Assembly (NCBI GenBank): GCA_007449985.2
Contig: VIIQ02000593.1
Span: 496,001-560,000 of the forward strand
DNA: 64,000 nt
Origin: Desmodesmus armatus
Taxonomy: Eukaryota > Chlorophyta > Chlorophyceae > Sphaeropleales > Scenedesmaceae
Reading direction: 5' to 3'
Shown here: piece after piece, positions 1 to 10,452 of the stretch
Numbering within the stretch: the stretch's first letter is position 1
Layout: each line of letters starts with the position of its first letter
The notes under the pieces: model-generated
What the model was told of the DNA's origin: nothing
Database searches by the model: none
What the model saw: only the letters and a program-made list of their open reading frames with translations
Translations under genes and position numbers: made by a program

Positions 1-26
1 GTTAACCAGGGTGCTCAGGGCTGTCA

Positions 27-314
27 GTGCTGCCAGCTGGGCAGGTGTTGTCAAAAGACCTGCCAGTGCTGTGCCAAGCTCTTTGTGTTGCTTGTAGTGG
101 GTTGCTTGTGCGGGCGCCATCATTGCTACAGAGTGGACCACTGCTTGCTTTGGCTGCCTTGGGGCTTGGGGTTGACATGTCGCCCAATGAATTGCTCTTC
201 ACCGCGGCCAGCAGTGCTTTGGTGCTGCCATTGCAGCAGCAGCTGCAGGCAGTCCTGGTCACAAGAGCGCTCGAAAAGTGCTTGAAAGTTTTCCGAGGGT
301 CGTGTACATCATAA
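27..314 (+). CDS. Possible 3'-terminal exon of an unidentified gene (partial)
   Basis: An open frame runs to a TAA stop at 312-314. In-frame stop TAA at 3-5 means that, if real, this is an internal start of a terminal exon; CAG acceptors lie near 38-48. The peptide is Leu/Ala-rich with alternating helical blocks, for example residues reading LLALAALGLGVDMSPNELL, which looks like a helical-repeat protein. No family is recognised. It would converge on the HECT gene that ends at 1288. It could equally be a chance open frame, so confidence is low. Confidence 0.2.
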   Translation: MLPAGQVLSKDLPVLCQALCVACSGLLVRAPSLLQSGPLLALAALGLGVDMSPNELLFTAASSALVLPLQQQLQAVLVTRALEKCLKVFRGSCTS

Positions 315-1287
315 TGGGTGCATTTAGCTTGCACCCTTTTCACTGCATATGTCTGCATAGTTTGTCACCATGCGCCAACCTCTTCTTCACCAGCAGTCCC
401 AAGGCACAGCAGCGCTGTTCATACATGCACTGTACAGTGTGTGGGCGCACGGCAGTCTGTGGTGCCATGTGCGCAACCACCAGATGCTCACCAGTCACAT
501 GTGTCACATGTACACACACTGTGGCTTAGTGTCTCACACAGGCCTGATTGAACGGGCAGCACTGGTTTTCCTCCCCAGCTAGGGCCCTGCCCAGCTCAGC
601 ACAGCTGTAGACCAATTCGACATTGGCCCTCTATGTCTGGTGGACAGCATCTGCAGAGTGTGCCCTTGCTCACTGGGTCGTGACTGGCATGCTCGTGCAT
701 GCCATGGAGCAAGAATAGTGCCTGGCAGAGCAGCATAGCATCGCACTGGCACCCCATTTTGGGGTTGTAATGTGCTGGTGCAATTGTTGTTTGGGGTGAT
801 GGCTTTCTGGCCACCGGTTCTTGAGTGTTGTCCAGGGGTTATTGCTTGTCAGCCTGTGATAGGGCTGCAGCCTGGTGCAGGTTCGTTGCTTAGCTGTACG
901 CTACTGTAAAACCTGCTTCTGTGTACTTAACACCCAAGTGGTTCCCAGTAGACGCACGCCTTGCTGCTCAACCCAGCACAGCTTACAGCGACAGCAACTC
1001 ATGTACAGAGTTACATGTATGATACAGGCGACGCAACACTACTGCATGCATGCTACACCTGCAGCATGTGTGAAGCTCCAAGAGCTCATGCCAGACATCC
1101 AATGATACCAAAGAGAGAAAGAATACAACCAGACATACAGTGCGCGTGCTGCTGCTGCTGCTGCAGCAGCCTGAGGCGCCTCCTTCCTCATGTTCCAAAA
1201 GCTGTACAAAAGAACCAACTCAACTCAGATGGAAGCCAGCACCTGCTTGAGTGGCATACAGCAACTGCTGTGCAACAGCGCACCAAA
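315..1287. other. Intergenic / 3' UTR region
   Basis: No gene is recognised here. It holds the 3' side of the minus-strand HECT gene. It contains a short CTG/CAG run near 1147-1168 and, at about 1220-1269, a diverged copy of the last codons of the HECT gene (annotated separately). Confidence 0.5.
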
Positions 1288-1335
1288 TCAGCTCAGCTCG
1301 AAGCCAGCACCAGCTGAAATCGCATACAGCAGCTT
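1220..1335 (-). repeat. Tandem duplication of the HECT gene's last codons
   Basis: Two adjacent ~45-50 bp copies, about 1287-1335 and 1220-1269, share the block GAAGCCAGCACC and GCATACAGCA. The first is the real C-terminus of the HECT ligase and ends [12 protein letters not shown] at 1288. The second would read AGAGFHLS-stop but lies beyond the stop codon, so it is probably untranslated. Confidence 0.7.
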
Positions 1336-4300
1336 CTCCCGCATCTGCTTGACCGTCCGGTAGGGCGGCAGCTTCAGCAGGTTCATACACGTTGCAGCAG
1401 TTGGCAACCGCTCCGTAGCGCCAGCCTGCAGCATGCCGCCACTCATTTGCACACACATACGGGGCTCCAGGTAGGCAAAGCCCAGGAGGGGTGCTCTGCT
1501 GCATGAGGTGACAAACTTGAGGAACTGGCGCTGCTGCTGGGGGTTGAAGCCGCGCAGGGTCTCCCACAGGACAATGATGACGGGGTGCTCTTCATGGTAG
1601 CCGCCTGGGCAACAGCAGGACAGCATGATAGTGTTTCAGCAGGCTCAACCTTGGTAGGCAATGCCAATGATGTGTGGTGACTGTGTCTACGTATCACATT
1701 TCCTCCCCCATATGAGAAATTGAGGACGTAGACATGGCACAGCTGCAGCCTGAGGGCCCTTCGGGGGTAGTGACTGCATTGTGAGGCGCAGCGCGACTGA
1801 ACACAGGCGACGCCGGTCTCCGGGCATGTATAGAGCAACTGTAATCGCATGGCACAGCAAGCAACTGTGATCGCGATAGGCACAGGTTATCCAGAAACCA
1901 GACGCTGGCATACCTGCGTAGCTGATGTGCTGCATCAGGTCATCCCACAGCAAGCAACTGTGATTGCGATAGGCACAGGTTATCCAGAAACCAGACGCTG
2001 GCATACCTGCGTAGCTGATGTGCTGCATCAGGTCATCCACATCGATGCCCTCTTCACTCCCGCTGATGAGCATCTGCAGCTCAGCCTCATTGAACATGCG
2101 CACCCAGCGCGGCTTGATCAGCTCGAAAAAGCCGCGCAGGAACGCGGCAGCAGCGCGATCCATCTGCCGGTTGAGTCTGAAGTCGGCAAGCCGATGGATG
2201 TACTCGATCACGTTATCGGCCTTGACCAATGTGTCGCGACCGCCTGGCTTCAGCTCGATCTCTCGCTGCCGGGTGCTGCTGCCGTTGGCGCTGTGCTCCA
2301 CGACTGTCGCTGTGAAGTTGAGAGACAGTTCGGCAAAGTCTCCTGCACACAGGCCCACACCAGCGCAAGCAGCAGCAGGTAAGGACAAGGCATCCTTGCT
2401 CCAGCATCAAACCTGAAGCACCTTGCATGCTGTTGGCGGCACTGTGTGTGTGTCCAGGTATGGAGTGTCTCCATGCAGCACGGCAACAGGTGATGTATCA
2501 AACGTGCTGGCATTGTGCAACAAGTTGCAGGAACATCTTGGGCACAATGTGCATGCTGCTCATCTACCCTAAATCCTAGCGCATGATGTTCAACCAGCCC
2601 CACCTTGGTAGTGCCTCAGCTGCAGCAGGTGCTTGTACACCTCAGGGTCCAGCGAGGGCATGTCGTTGATGTCACACACACCGCCACGCATCTTCTTGAG
2701 GAAAAAGGCCGCCAGAGGCAGCTCCAGCAGCATACCCTCATACAGACACTTGCCCAGCATCCTGCACGTACGTAATACGACGTAATAACCACACACGTAA
2801 TACGAAACTTTCAGGGTTTTGGGGGATAGGGAGACTATCAGGGTTTGAGATTGAGGGAAACTATTGGCTTTTAGAAGAACTGTCACTACGTCCGCTGATT
2901 TGAGCCATCCAAGGGCGTAGTCTTGCTGCCAAGACAACACAATCAAGGCGTGCAGCCTCTAGTCGAGATGTGCAGCTTGCATGTGTACGCTACTGTCAGC
3001 TGCATGAATCTTCTGTAGGCTGCCGCCTGTTGGCCAGAGAATCTGAGGTGAGTCTTACCTGCCCAGGAAGCCGAGCCTGTGCTCTGCATCAGAGTAGCTT
3101 GCAAAGGCTGCAGGGCTGGGGTACAGCTGATGCTGGGGGTTCTCAGCCATCAGGTGGGACTGCAACACAACAGGCAGACAAGCAGTGCCACAGTGTGCGC
3201 CGGGCAATCACAAGCTACAGTGCAACAAGCCGAGCTTGTGCTCAACCAAAAGCACCCCCCAACTAAAAGCACCCCCTCACTGATTAGCCCAAAGAAGCAC
3301 ATATAGACACATGAAGACTGTACAGCAACATGTCCCAGCTTCAGTCTGTTTCGTACCACGTCCGGCTGCTCATGTACTTCTATTGCCAAGCATGTGACTC
3401 TGTCCCCATTCTCTATTCTGTGCTGCGTCGTATGATGCTGTATACTGTGTCGTACTGTTCTGCACTGTAGCTGTTGCAGCACTGTGCTGTCCTAAGTGAA
3501 GTGTCATTCAAAACGCAGCGTTGATGGCTTGAGGCAAAGAGAATTGGACCCGACCCTTTGGTAACCCCTCTCCCCCCAAAAGAGAATCGGTAGCCACCCA
3601 CCTGTGGACTGAAGCCCAGCCTCAGCAGTTCCTCCATAAAGTCCTTGAACAGCCCACCCCTTTATTTTGTGCTGCACTGTATTGTATTGTACTGTGCTGT
3701 ACTGTAACTGTTGCAGCACTGTGCCACCCCCCAGTGACCCACCTGTGGACTGAAGCCCTGCCTCAGCAGCTCCTCCATAAAGTCCTTGAACAGCCCACCA
3801 CCATCGATGCCGGCCTCCGGCAGCCCCGCCTCATTGACGTACTGGATGCGCAGCCGCCCCTTCACCCGATCGGGCTCCATGCGCCCGATTTGGCTGAACC
3901 CATCCTCCATCAGCTCATCACGCCTGGAGGGGGGGGGGAGTGCAACGGGTGCAGGACAGTCACTGTCTTCAAAAAAAAGGAGGGGTCCGCAGGCACCTAC
4001 TACACCTGTAGCATACAATGAGATGCGCTGGCTGAGCTGGACACAAGCGAAATACGGGGTTCCTTCCTGCAAACTACTGACTAACCAATCCCAGATGCTG
4101 AACAAGCCCACCTGATAGTGACAAATCTGTTCTGGAAGGCCTCCATAGGGTCATCCCACATGTGCATCACCTCGCCAGTCTCCACAGCAGCTTCCTTCTC
4201 AAGTTCCAACACATGCTGCAGCAGCTGCACTCGAAGCTCAAACGGCACCAGGCACGGCGCATGCTCCAGCACAACCCACACCCTACTCCCAGGGCTCCTG

Positions 4301-7300
4301 CCCCCCCCTGCACCTGCCCATGCTGCTGCGTCTGCATCCACACCCCCGCCTGCCGCTGCTGCTGCTGCACCGCCACCAGCAGAGCCATCCCTGCTTCCGA
4401 GGCCGTCGCCACCATCACTCCCTGCTGCTGCTGTCACTGCCAGCGGCCCGAGCCCCTGCTGCCGCTGCTGCTGCCACTGCTGCTGCTGTTGCCACGCGGA
4501 GTCATCCGTCCCATCCATCTCTTCATCCCCGCTGTCGTCCTGTGCGCCCATGCGAACCGCTGCTGCTGCGACCTCCTGTTGAAGTCTGGCAGGTGCCGCT
4601 GTGGCAAGCTCACACAGGAATGCTGATGGAGTGCAGAACTGCCGGAGGCAATTCCTGTCGTGCAGCTGACACAGCAGTAGGCCACACACCTCGGCCACTG
4701 CTGACTTGAGCTGCTGTTGGGCCTGTGGGGCGCCTGGGGGCGGCGGCGGCAAGCCGGGCGGGGACACCGAGTTGAACCACAAGACCTGCAGCAATGCGCA
4801 CACACACGTAACGTGTACATACATTACATGAGATGGATGATAACCCAACGGCATAGACAGGGTAGTGGGTCAGCTACCTCGATGGGTAAATCTGCCTGGC
4901 CAGGCAGCAATGTGCTGCTCAATTTTTCAAAATCCCAAAACCCTGGCTGACAGCATCATGCATGTTGCTTGCTTGCAAGGCAGTCGCTCCCACAAGCAAT
5001 TTCGCTGTTTGCACAGCCATCATCCAGGAGAATCATAATTGTTCTCTACACAGCCCACTTCCCAAGCATCACCACCTCCTGCCCCCCCCCCCACCCCTTC
5101 AGTTGCCCCCTCACCTGCCACAGCGCCGCCTTGACGAGCAACACCAGCCCAGCAGCTGGAGCAGCAGCATCATACAGCTGACACAACGGCACTAGGCAGG
5201 ATGCCCCCTCAACAGCATAGAAGTCTTCAACATGCGTGAAGGACAGCGCCGCATTGAAGGCCTGGCACAACACCAGCAGCGGCACCACCCAGCTCCCAGC
5301 ACCACCACCCACCAACCGCTCCTGCTGCTGACCCAACCCCGGGCTGCCGCCGCTGCTGCCAACCCTGCCGCCGCTGCTGCCAACCCTGCCGCCGCTGCTG
5401 CCAACCCTGCCGCCGCTGCTGCCTGTGTAATACAGCAAGCCGCCAGGTGTGGAGAGGTGCAGCGGCAGTACCAGGCTGTACCACAACCGAGGCACGAGCC
5501 GCGCCCGTACCCCCAGCCCCAGCCACACCTTTTGCCGGTATTCAGGAGCCCTACTCAGTCCCCAGATGAGCTCCAGAAGCTGCTGCTGCACTAAACACCC
5601 GGGCAGCAGGACTGCTGACGGCGCTGCTACTGCTGCTGTGGGTGAGGCCAGGGATGCATTGTCAGCCGCCGGCTGCTGCTGCTGCTGGCGCAGCGCCTTA
5701 GACTCTGCCGCAGTTGTTGCAGGCAGGAGTGTGGCCACCAACAGCTTCAGGAGCTGTTGCCCTTTGGTGCTACCAGCTAGCAGCTGCAGACACCCTTCAG
5801 AAGCTGTGACTTCGGAGGGCTTACTGCTGCTGCCGCTGCTGTTGTGGGCTTCTGCAGACCATGCTGAGGCTGCTACCGGCTGCTCCAGAACTGCTGCATC
5901 TGCTGCTGCTACCTTGCTGGCTTTGTGGGCCGTGGCTGCATTACCTGCAGTAGCAGCAGCGGCGGTGCTGCTGGTAGGCCCAGCTGCTGCGCTAGCTGCA
6001 TCTCCCAACTCTGCATGAGCTTGGTCGACATCCATCGCTGCTGCAGCACCTTCCACAGCCGGTGCTGCTGCTGGCACAGCAGCTGCTGTGACACCTGCAG
6101 CTTCAGGGCGGGCCCTGCCAGGTGAGGAGTCCAAATCCATATCAGCAGGCCCTGCTGCCCCCTTAGAAGCTACAAACCCAGCCCCGGGTACATACCCTGC
6201 CTTCCTGCCAACCCCAGCCCCCGCCGGCCCTGTGTCATATATGCTGCGTCCTGCACCCTGCTGCTGCTGCTGGTTGCGTTTGTTCAGCTTGCTGCGCCGC
6301 TGCAGGACAGATAGCTCCTGAGCAGACTCCAGCAGCAGCACCAGCACACCCACCAGCCGTCCTGCACTGTTCACCTGCTCTGCTTGGCTGGTGCCCCATC
6401 CTAACGTGCCTGCTGCTGCTGCCTCGACAAAGTTCTCAACAATTGCTACTGCAGCGGCAGCAGCACCATCTGCCGCTGCTGTGCCTGTGGACTGCTGCTG
6501 CTGCTGGGTAATTACAGACCGTGCCCCCACCCTGCTATTGCCCAGCGCTGCTGCACTTCTCAGCAGGGCGTCTGTGAGCTGCTTGCTGTCCTGCAGCTGC
6601 CCTATCTCCCCCAGCACAGCGCCACACAGCCGCCCTGCCACAGGCACTAGGGAGGGAGCTTTACCCCACAGCCCAGGCACACACAGCAGCTGGCTGGCAC
6701 CCAGGAGCATAGCGCCTGCTGGCTCTGCTGCTGCTGCCGCCGCCGCTGCATCAGCACCCCCAGCTGCTGCTGCTGGACTCCTAGGCGGCGTCCCTCCCAG
6801 ATGAGCCCCTGTGGATGCTGCTTGCTGCTTTTCCAATCCCTGCTGCTGCTGCAGCGCCTGCTTGACAGGTAGCAACTGAAGCTTGATAGCACGGACCACA
6901 AACTGAGTGGCGCATACCTCAGCACACGTCTTGCTGGGGTGCCCAGTGGGCAGCGCTGACAGCAGCATGCGCAGCTGGCCCATCAGCTGCCGGTTAAACA
7001 GGTGCCGCAGGACTGCCTCCGCCCCTGCTGCATCCGCCTGCTGCTGCTGCTGCAGCTGTGAGTGGTCGCCAGGGCTGCTGCTGCTGTCAGCTTTCCTCCA
7101 TGTCTGAGGGTTGGCCACTTTGATAAGGAAGTCGAGCATAGCTGCCATGGGCTGCTCCTGCTGCTGCAGGAGTGTAGGGAGGGATGCATAGGGGCTGCTG
7201 AGGACAGCAGCTGCTTCGGCCCCTCCTGTTGCAAGGGTACTGAGGCAAAGCAGCGACAGCTTCTGTACCCTGAACAGAGCCAACTGCTCTGCTGTTGGAT

Positions 7301-8212
7301 GCGCTTTGTCTCCTGCTGTGCGGTTGCTGCTGCATGGGCTGCTGCAGACTGCACCAGAAGCTGCTGCTGAAAGTAGAGTTCCGGCACCTGAAAGGAGCAG
7401 CAGGGAAATGCAGCATGCAGCATGGGAACCGCTCTTAAGTTTGTTTGCCAGCTGAACCCGCACCACCCTGAGCTGTGATGCAAACCGCGGATGAATCAAC
7501 ACAACTGCAAAGGATACCCTGCAACCAACTGCTGCTGCACAGCGCCAGCCTGGCCGCTGATAAATGGGCTTACGGCCCCCTGTCACTGAACATAACAATA
7601 GCGGGGGTCCCCACACACGTGCAAGCCCCCACCCCCCTTCTGCATGCCCTGCTGCCATGTACGGGTTGCCACCACCATGACTTGAAAGCAGCAAGTAGCT
7701 CAAGTCACGGGCACAGCACAGCAGTGAGGTGCTTACCTGCAGTCGAGCTCAGCCCAGCGCACACTGCTGCGAGTGCCTCCCTGTCCACTTGCTGCTTAGC
7801 ATCATAGCAGTACAGCAGTGCTGACAGCAGTTTTGGGTCACTGGCAAACGCCTGCTGCAGGGCTTGCCTGCATGCAACAGATGGATATGGTCAGCTGCGC
7901 TGTGGTGTGGTGTCCAGTGAGTGTCCCTGCACCGTACTCAGACTCTGCATGCATGAATACTCACCTGGAGCCTGAGCTGCCACACAGACAGCCCCAGCTC
8001 TGACGCAGTTCAGCTTGGAACTTGCGTGCTGTGCATAGTTGGCGCCAGTGTGTCTGGATGGCCAGAGCACTCTTGGTCTCTAGCTTGTTCCTGCTCCTCT
8101 TCTCTCGCTCTGCCCTGGTCCTCTCTAGTACTTGCTCTCTGGTCTCTTCACCACGACTGCGACCCCCTAGGGCAACCTTACGTTGCTGGGAGGGCTTGCC
8201 ACTGAAGAACAT
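1288..8212 (-). CDS. UPL6: HECT-type E3 ubiquitin ligase, UPL6/UBE3C-like
   Basis: HECT ligases take ubiquitin from an E2 onto a catalytic cysteine and pass it to substrate. Nine exons close in frame: 8212-7965, 7867-7737, 7504-5115, 4785-4112, 3923-3743, 3159-3059, 2761-2604, 2342-2007, 1604-1288, giving about 1,511 residues. The start is set by [19 protein letters not shown], the N-terminal signature of plant UPL6 and animal UBE3C, followed by an IQ-like helix. The C-terminal HECT domain has [38 protein letters not shown], and the catalytic Cys in [17 protein letters not shown], and ends with the usual aromatic-rich tail. Arabidopsis UPL6 is about 1,030 residues; the extra length here is Ala/Gln/Gly low-complexity sequence in exons 3 and 4. 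It is probably cytosolic or nuclear and linked to proteasome processivity by family knowledge. Three internal duplications are noted separately. Confidence 0.93.
1853..2038 (-). repeat. 93-bp tandem duplication across an exon/intron border of the HECT gene
   Basis: Two almost identical 93-bp copies (1853-1945 and 1946-2038) differ at very few bases; a short degenerate third piece sits near 1833. On the minus strand each copy carries the codons for [11 protein letters not shown] followed by the splice donor GTATGCC. Donors are therefore available after 2007 and after 1914. Because 93 is divisible by three and the added stretch has no stop, both donors keep phase 1 and join in frame to the final exon at 1604. 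Confidence 0.9.
3601..3800 (-). repeat. Duplicated half-exon (pseudo-exon) in a HECT-gene intron
   Basis: The 3' half of the exon ending at 3743, encoding [19 protein letters not shown], is repeated at about 3601-3660 as a close copy ([18 protein letters not shown]) that also keeps its GTGGGT donor. The copy lies inside the following intron (3742-3160) and has no obvious acceptor directly before it, so it is most likely skipped. Flanking CTGTTGCAGCACTGTG sequence is also repeated near 3470 and 3706. Confidence 0.75.
5346..5425 (-). repeat. 21-bp coding minisatellite in HECT exon 3
   Basis: Nearly perfect 21-bp units containing CCGCCGCTGCTGCCAACCCT on the plus strand are repeated about three to four times. 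On the coding strand they give repeated GSSGGRV. The unit is a multiple of three, so copy-number change would keep frame. Confidence 0.85.
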
Positions 8213-8891
8213 TGCTAATGCAGTAGCTCTATGATCCACGACAGCATAGCAGCAACGGACACTCCAGGAGCGCTGTACCACACGCTGTATTTCCCGTGTG
8301 ACGAATGTACACATTTACTGCCAGCCAGGGCTGCGTTGAACACATAGGCTCGGCTTTACGTGAGCCTTACGTAAGTCCGAAGTGCTTCGTGAGGCACCTG
8401 TTCCGGTTATTCTTGTTTTCGTTGTCTCATGTTTGAGAATGAGGGTTCCCTGCTCAACTGACGCCTAAATGCCTCCGATAGGACTCCCTTCCTCCCCCCC
8501 CCCCAAACCCACCCACCCACACACACGCGCATGATCCCACAGTCACTGTGACAGAGGTGAGCAAGCACTGCCTGGCACAATACATACAGGACCTCAGCCT
8601 GCCTGACAGTAACAGTGAGGCCACAACCCTTGCAAGACACCAACACACTGTATGGTACCTGGTACCAGATGGTGTCGGCCATGTACTGAACACAACACAC
8701 ACATACCACATGCCTGGCCAAAGCTGCATCTGGAAGCATGCAAGGACGGTCGAGCAGCCTCCTATTACACGTCCACAGCAGTCACAGCAGCAAAATCAGC
8801 AGCCTGGTGACCACTACCTGTGCCTGTTGCATAGGATTCCACAGCTACCAAGTACTTCAAGTCTTGTTGCTGCCGGGCCGTGCTGCAGCAA
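8213..8891. other. Intergenic region between two minus-strand genes
   Basis: Upstream region of the HECT gene and 3' side of the prefoldin gene. It includes a poly-C and (AC)-rich tract at about 8496-8528. No gene was recognised. Confidence 0.5.
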
Positions 8892-10005
8892 CTACTTTGC
8901 AGCAACCGCACTGCTGCCAGCTGCACCCGCCTGCATCGCTGCCATCTTGCTCTGCAGCACGTCCGTCACCTGCATCAGCTGGTTCCTGCGCTCTTGCGCA
9001 GCCTGCAACATAGAGGCAGCAGCAAGTCCAGCACAGCATGGTTCGGTATGTCAAAGCGTCCTGCACAACCCCACCAACTGCACAGGGAGCTGCTGTTGTG
9101 GTTGGTGGCCCCGCTGCGTCTGGTCCCAGCACTCCCAAACATCATCCAACATGGCGGTGAGGAAGAGCTCACCTTCTGCACGCCTTGCTGCTGCTTCTGC
9201 ACAAATACACCTTTGCGTTTGAGATAGTCTTGGGCCTGGTCAGTTGTCATCTGCACAGGGGCAGGGGCAGAAAGCCAGCAGCAGACCACAAGCTGTAAGG
9301 AGTGTGCAATTGAGACAGGATAGGGCTGGACAGTACTTCCTTGAGAGTTATAACAGTACAGGCCCACAGGTCTAGTGCATGGCCACCCTATGTGCACACG
9401 ACGCGATAAAGCTCTTGATGGTAGGCCATGAAACATGCGGCCCACTGCAACCACCCACACCCACTTGGCTTTGGGCTGCAGCCCAAGCAGCTGCTCAGCA
9501 AGGCCATGTCTCCAGGGAGCCCTCCCAGCGCACATGGCAACTTGGCAACCCACCTCCACATAGTAGTCTGTGCCTATGTTGACCAGTAGGTGCTCGGTAT
9601 CCGCCACTTTGCCCTTGACATACAACGACCCGGTGAGCGGCAACATCAGCGGCTGGTCTGCAGGGCCAACCCAAGAGCAAAGGGCATTGCAACACTGGGT
9701 GAGACTTTGCTTGAGCCTAGGTGAGTAAAGGGCTGCACCTCACGTTTCCTAATCGACTGCAAGCCAGGTTACTATCTACGTCTGACCGTGACCATGTGTG
9801 ACAGCATGCAAGAACAAGACTGACCTGGCTGTGACTTGCCAAGTGTGGCCACAGCTTGGCGAGCTGCCTCTGTGCGTGCTGTTGCCCGTCCTAGGGCACT
9901 GTGTGAATCCACTAAGTGCTCCACATCTGATTGCAGTGTGGTACGCAGCCTGTCCAACTCATTCACACTGAGGCTGGTCACGGGGACAGGCTCGCCCTGG
10001 TCCAT
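8892..10005 (-). CDS. PFDN5: Prefoldin subunit 5 (GIM5)
   Basis: Prefoldin is a hexameric co-chaperone that hands unfolded actin and tubulin to the CCT chaperonin in the cytosol; subunit 5 is one of the two alpha-type subunits. Four exons close in frame: 10005-9825, 9657-9554, 9250-9173, 9002-8892, giving 157 residues, the normal size for the family. The first exon encodes an N-terminal coiled-coil helix (SVNELDRLRTTLQSDVEHL). The second holds the diagnostic beta-hairpin segment PLTGSLYVKGKVADTEHLLV then GTDYYVE. The last two form the C-terminal coiled coil, with QERRNQLMQVTDVLQSKM near the end. The ATG at 10005 is the first in-frame Met that gives the expected start of the coiled coil. It is divergent from MinD (448 bp apart). 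Confidence 0.92.
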
Positions 10006-10452
10006 GTGTCTGCCTTGTGCTGGTTGACGACGCTCTGCTGACTGGGTATAGCAGTTTCTGAGACTACTATCCTTGTGGACTGCACTTGTTGCCAAGGACA
10101 CACAAGGGGCACTGGATAGAAAGAACACCAGAAGAGACTGGGCGCCAGATCAAAGTAGGCAGGATGAAGTTGGGACCGTCCTGCACTTGGCTTCCTGATT
10201 TCTTGAGGAACGAGTTGATCTAGGTTGATCAAAAAACACCCTACCCTATCCTGCTTTCCACCGCCAAACCCAGAACGGGTCTTCGTTCAAAATGTGCTCA
10301 TCGACCATCCATGTGGCTGCCATGTTTCCTGCCATACATCAAGCACGTCACCAGCACTTCAAACTCGTTGCATCTTGCAGCTTTATCTCTCGCGGGCTCG
10401 CTGCAACAGTTGTGCGTGTCTGTTTCAGAGCGCTGGTACCAGCGCAGGCCCC
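10006..10452. promoter_or_regulatory. Divergent upstream region, prefoldin 5 / MinD
   Basis: 447 bp separate the two start codons, so both promoters must overlap or sit close together unless there are undetected 5' exons. No TATA box or specific binding site could be assigned with confidence. Confidence 0.4.

Noticed and set aside
4118..4709. Long plus-strand open frames rich in Cys, Pro and Ala
   Set aside because: They are antisense shadows of CAG/CTG-rich HECT exon 4, whose frame joins its neighbours in exact phase.
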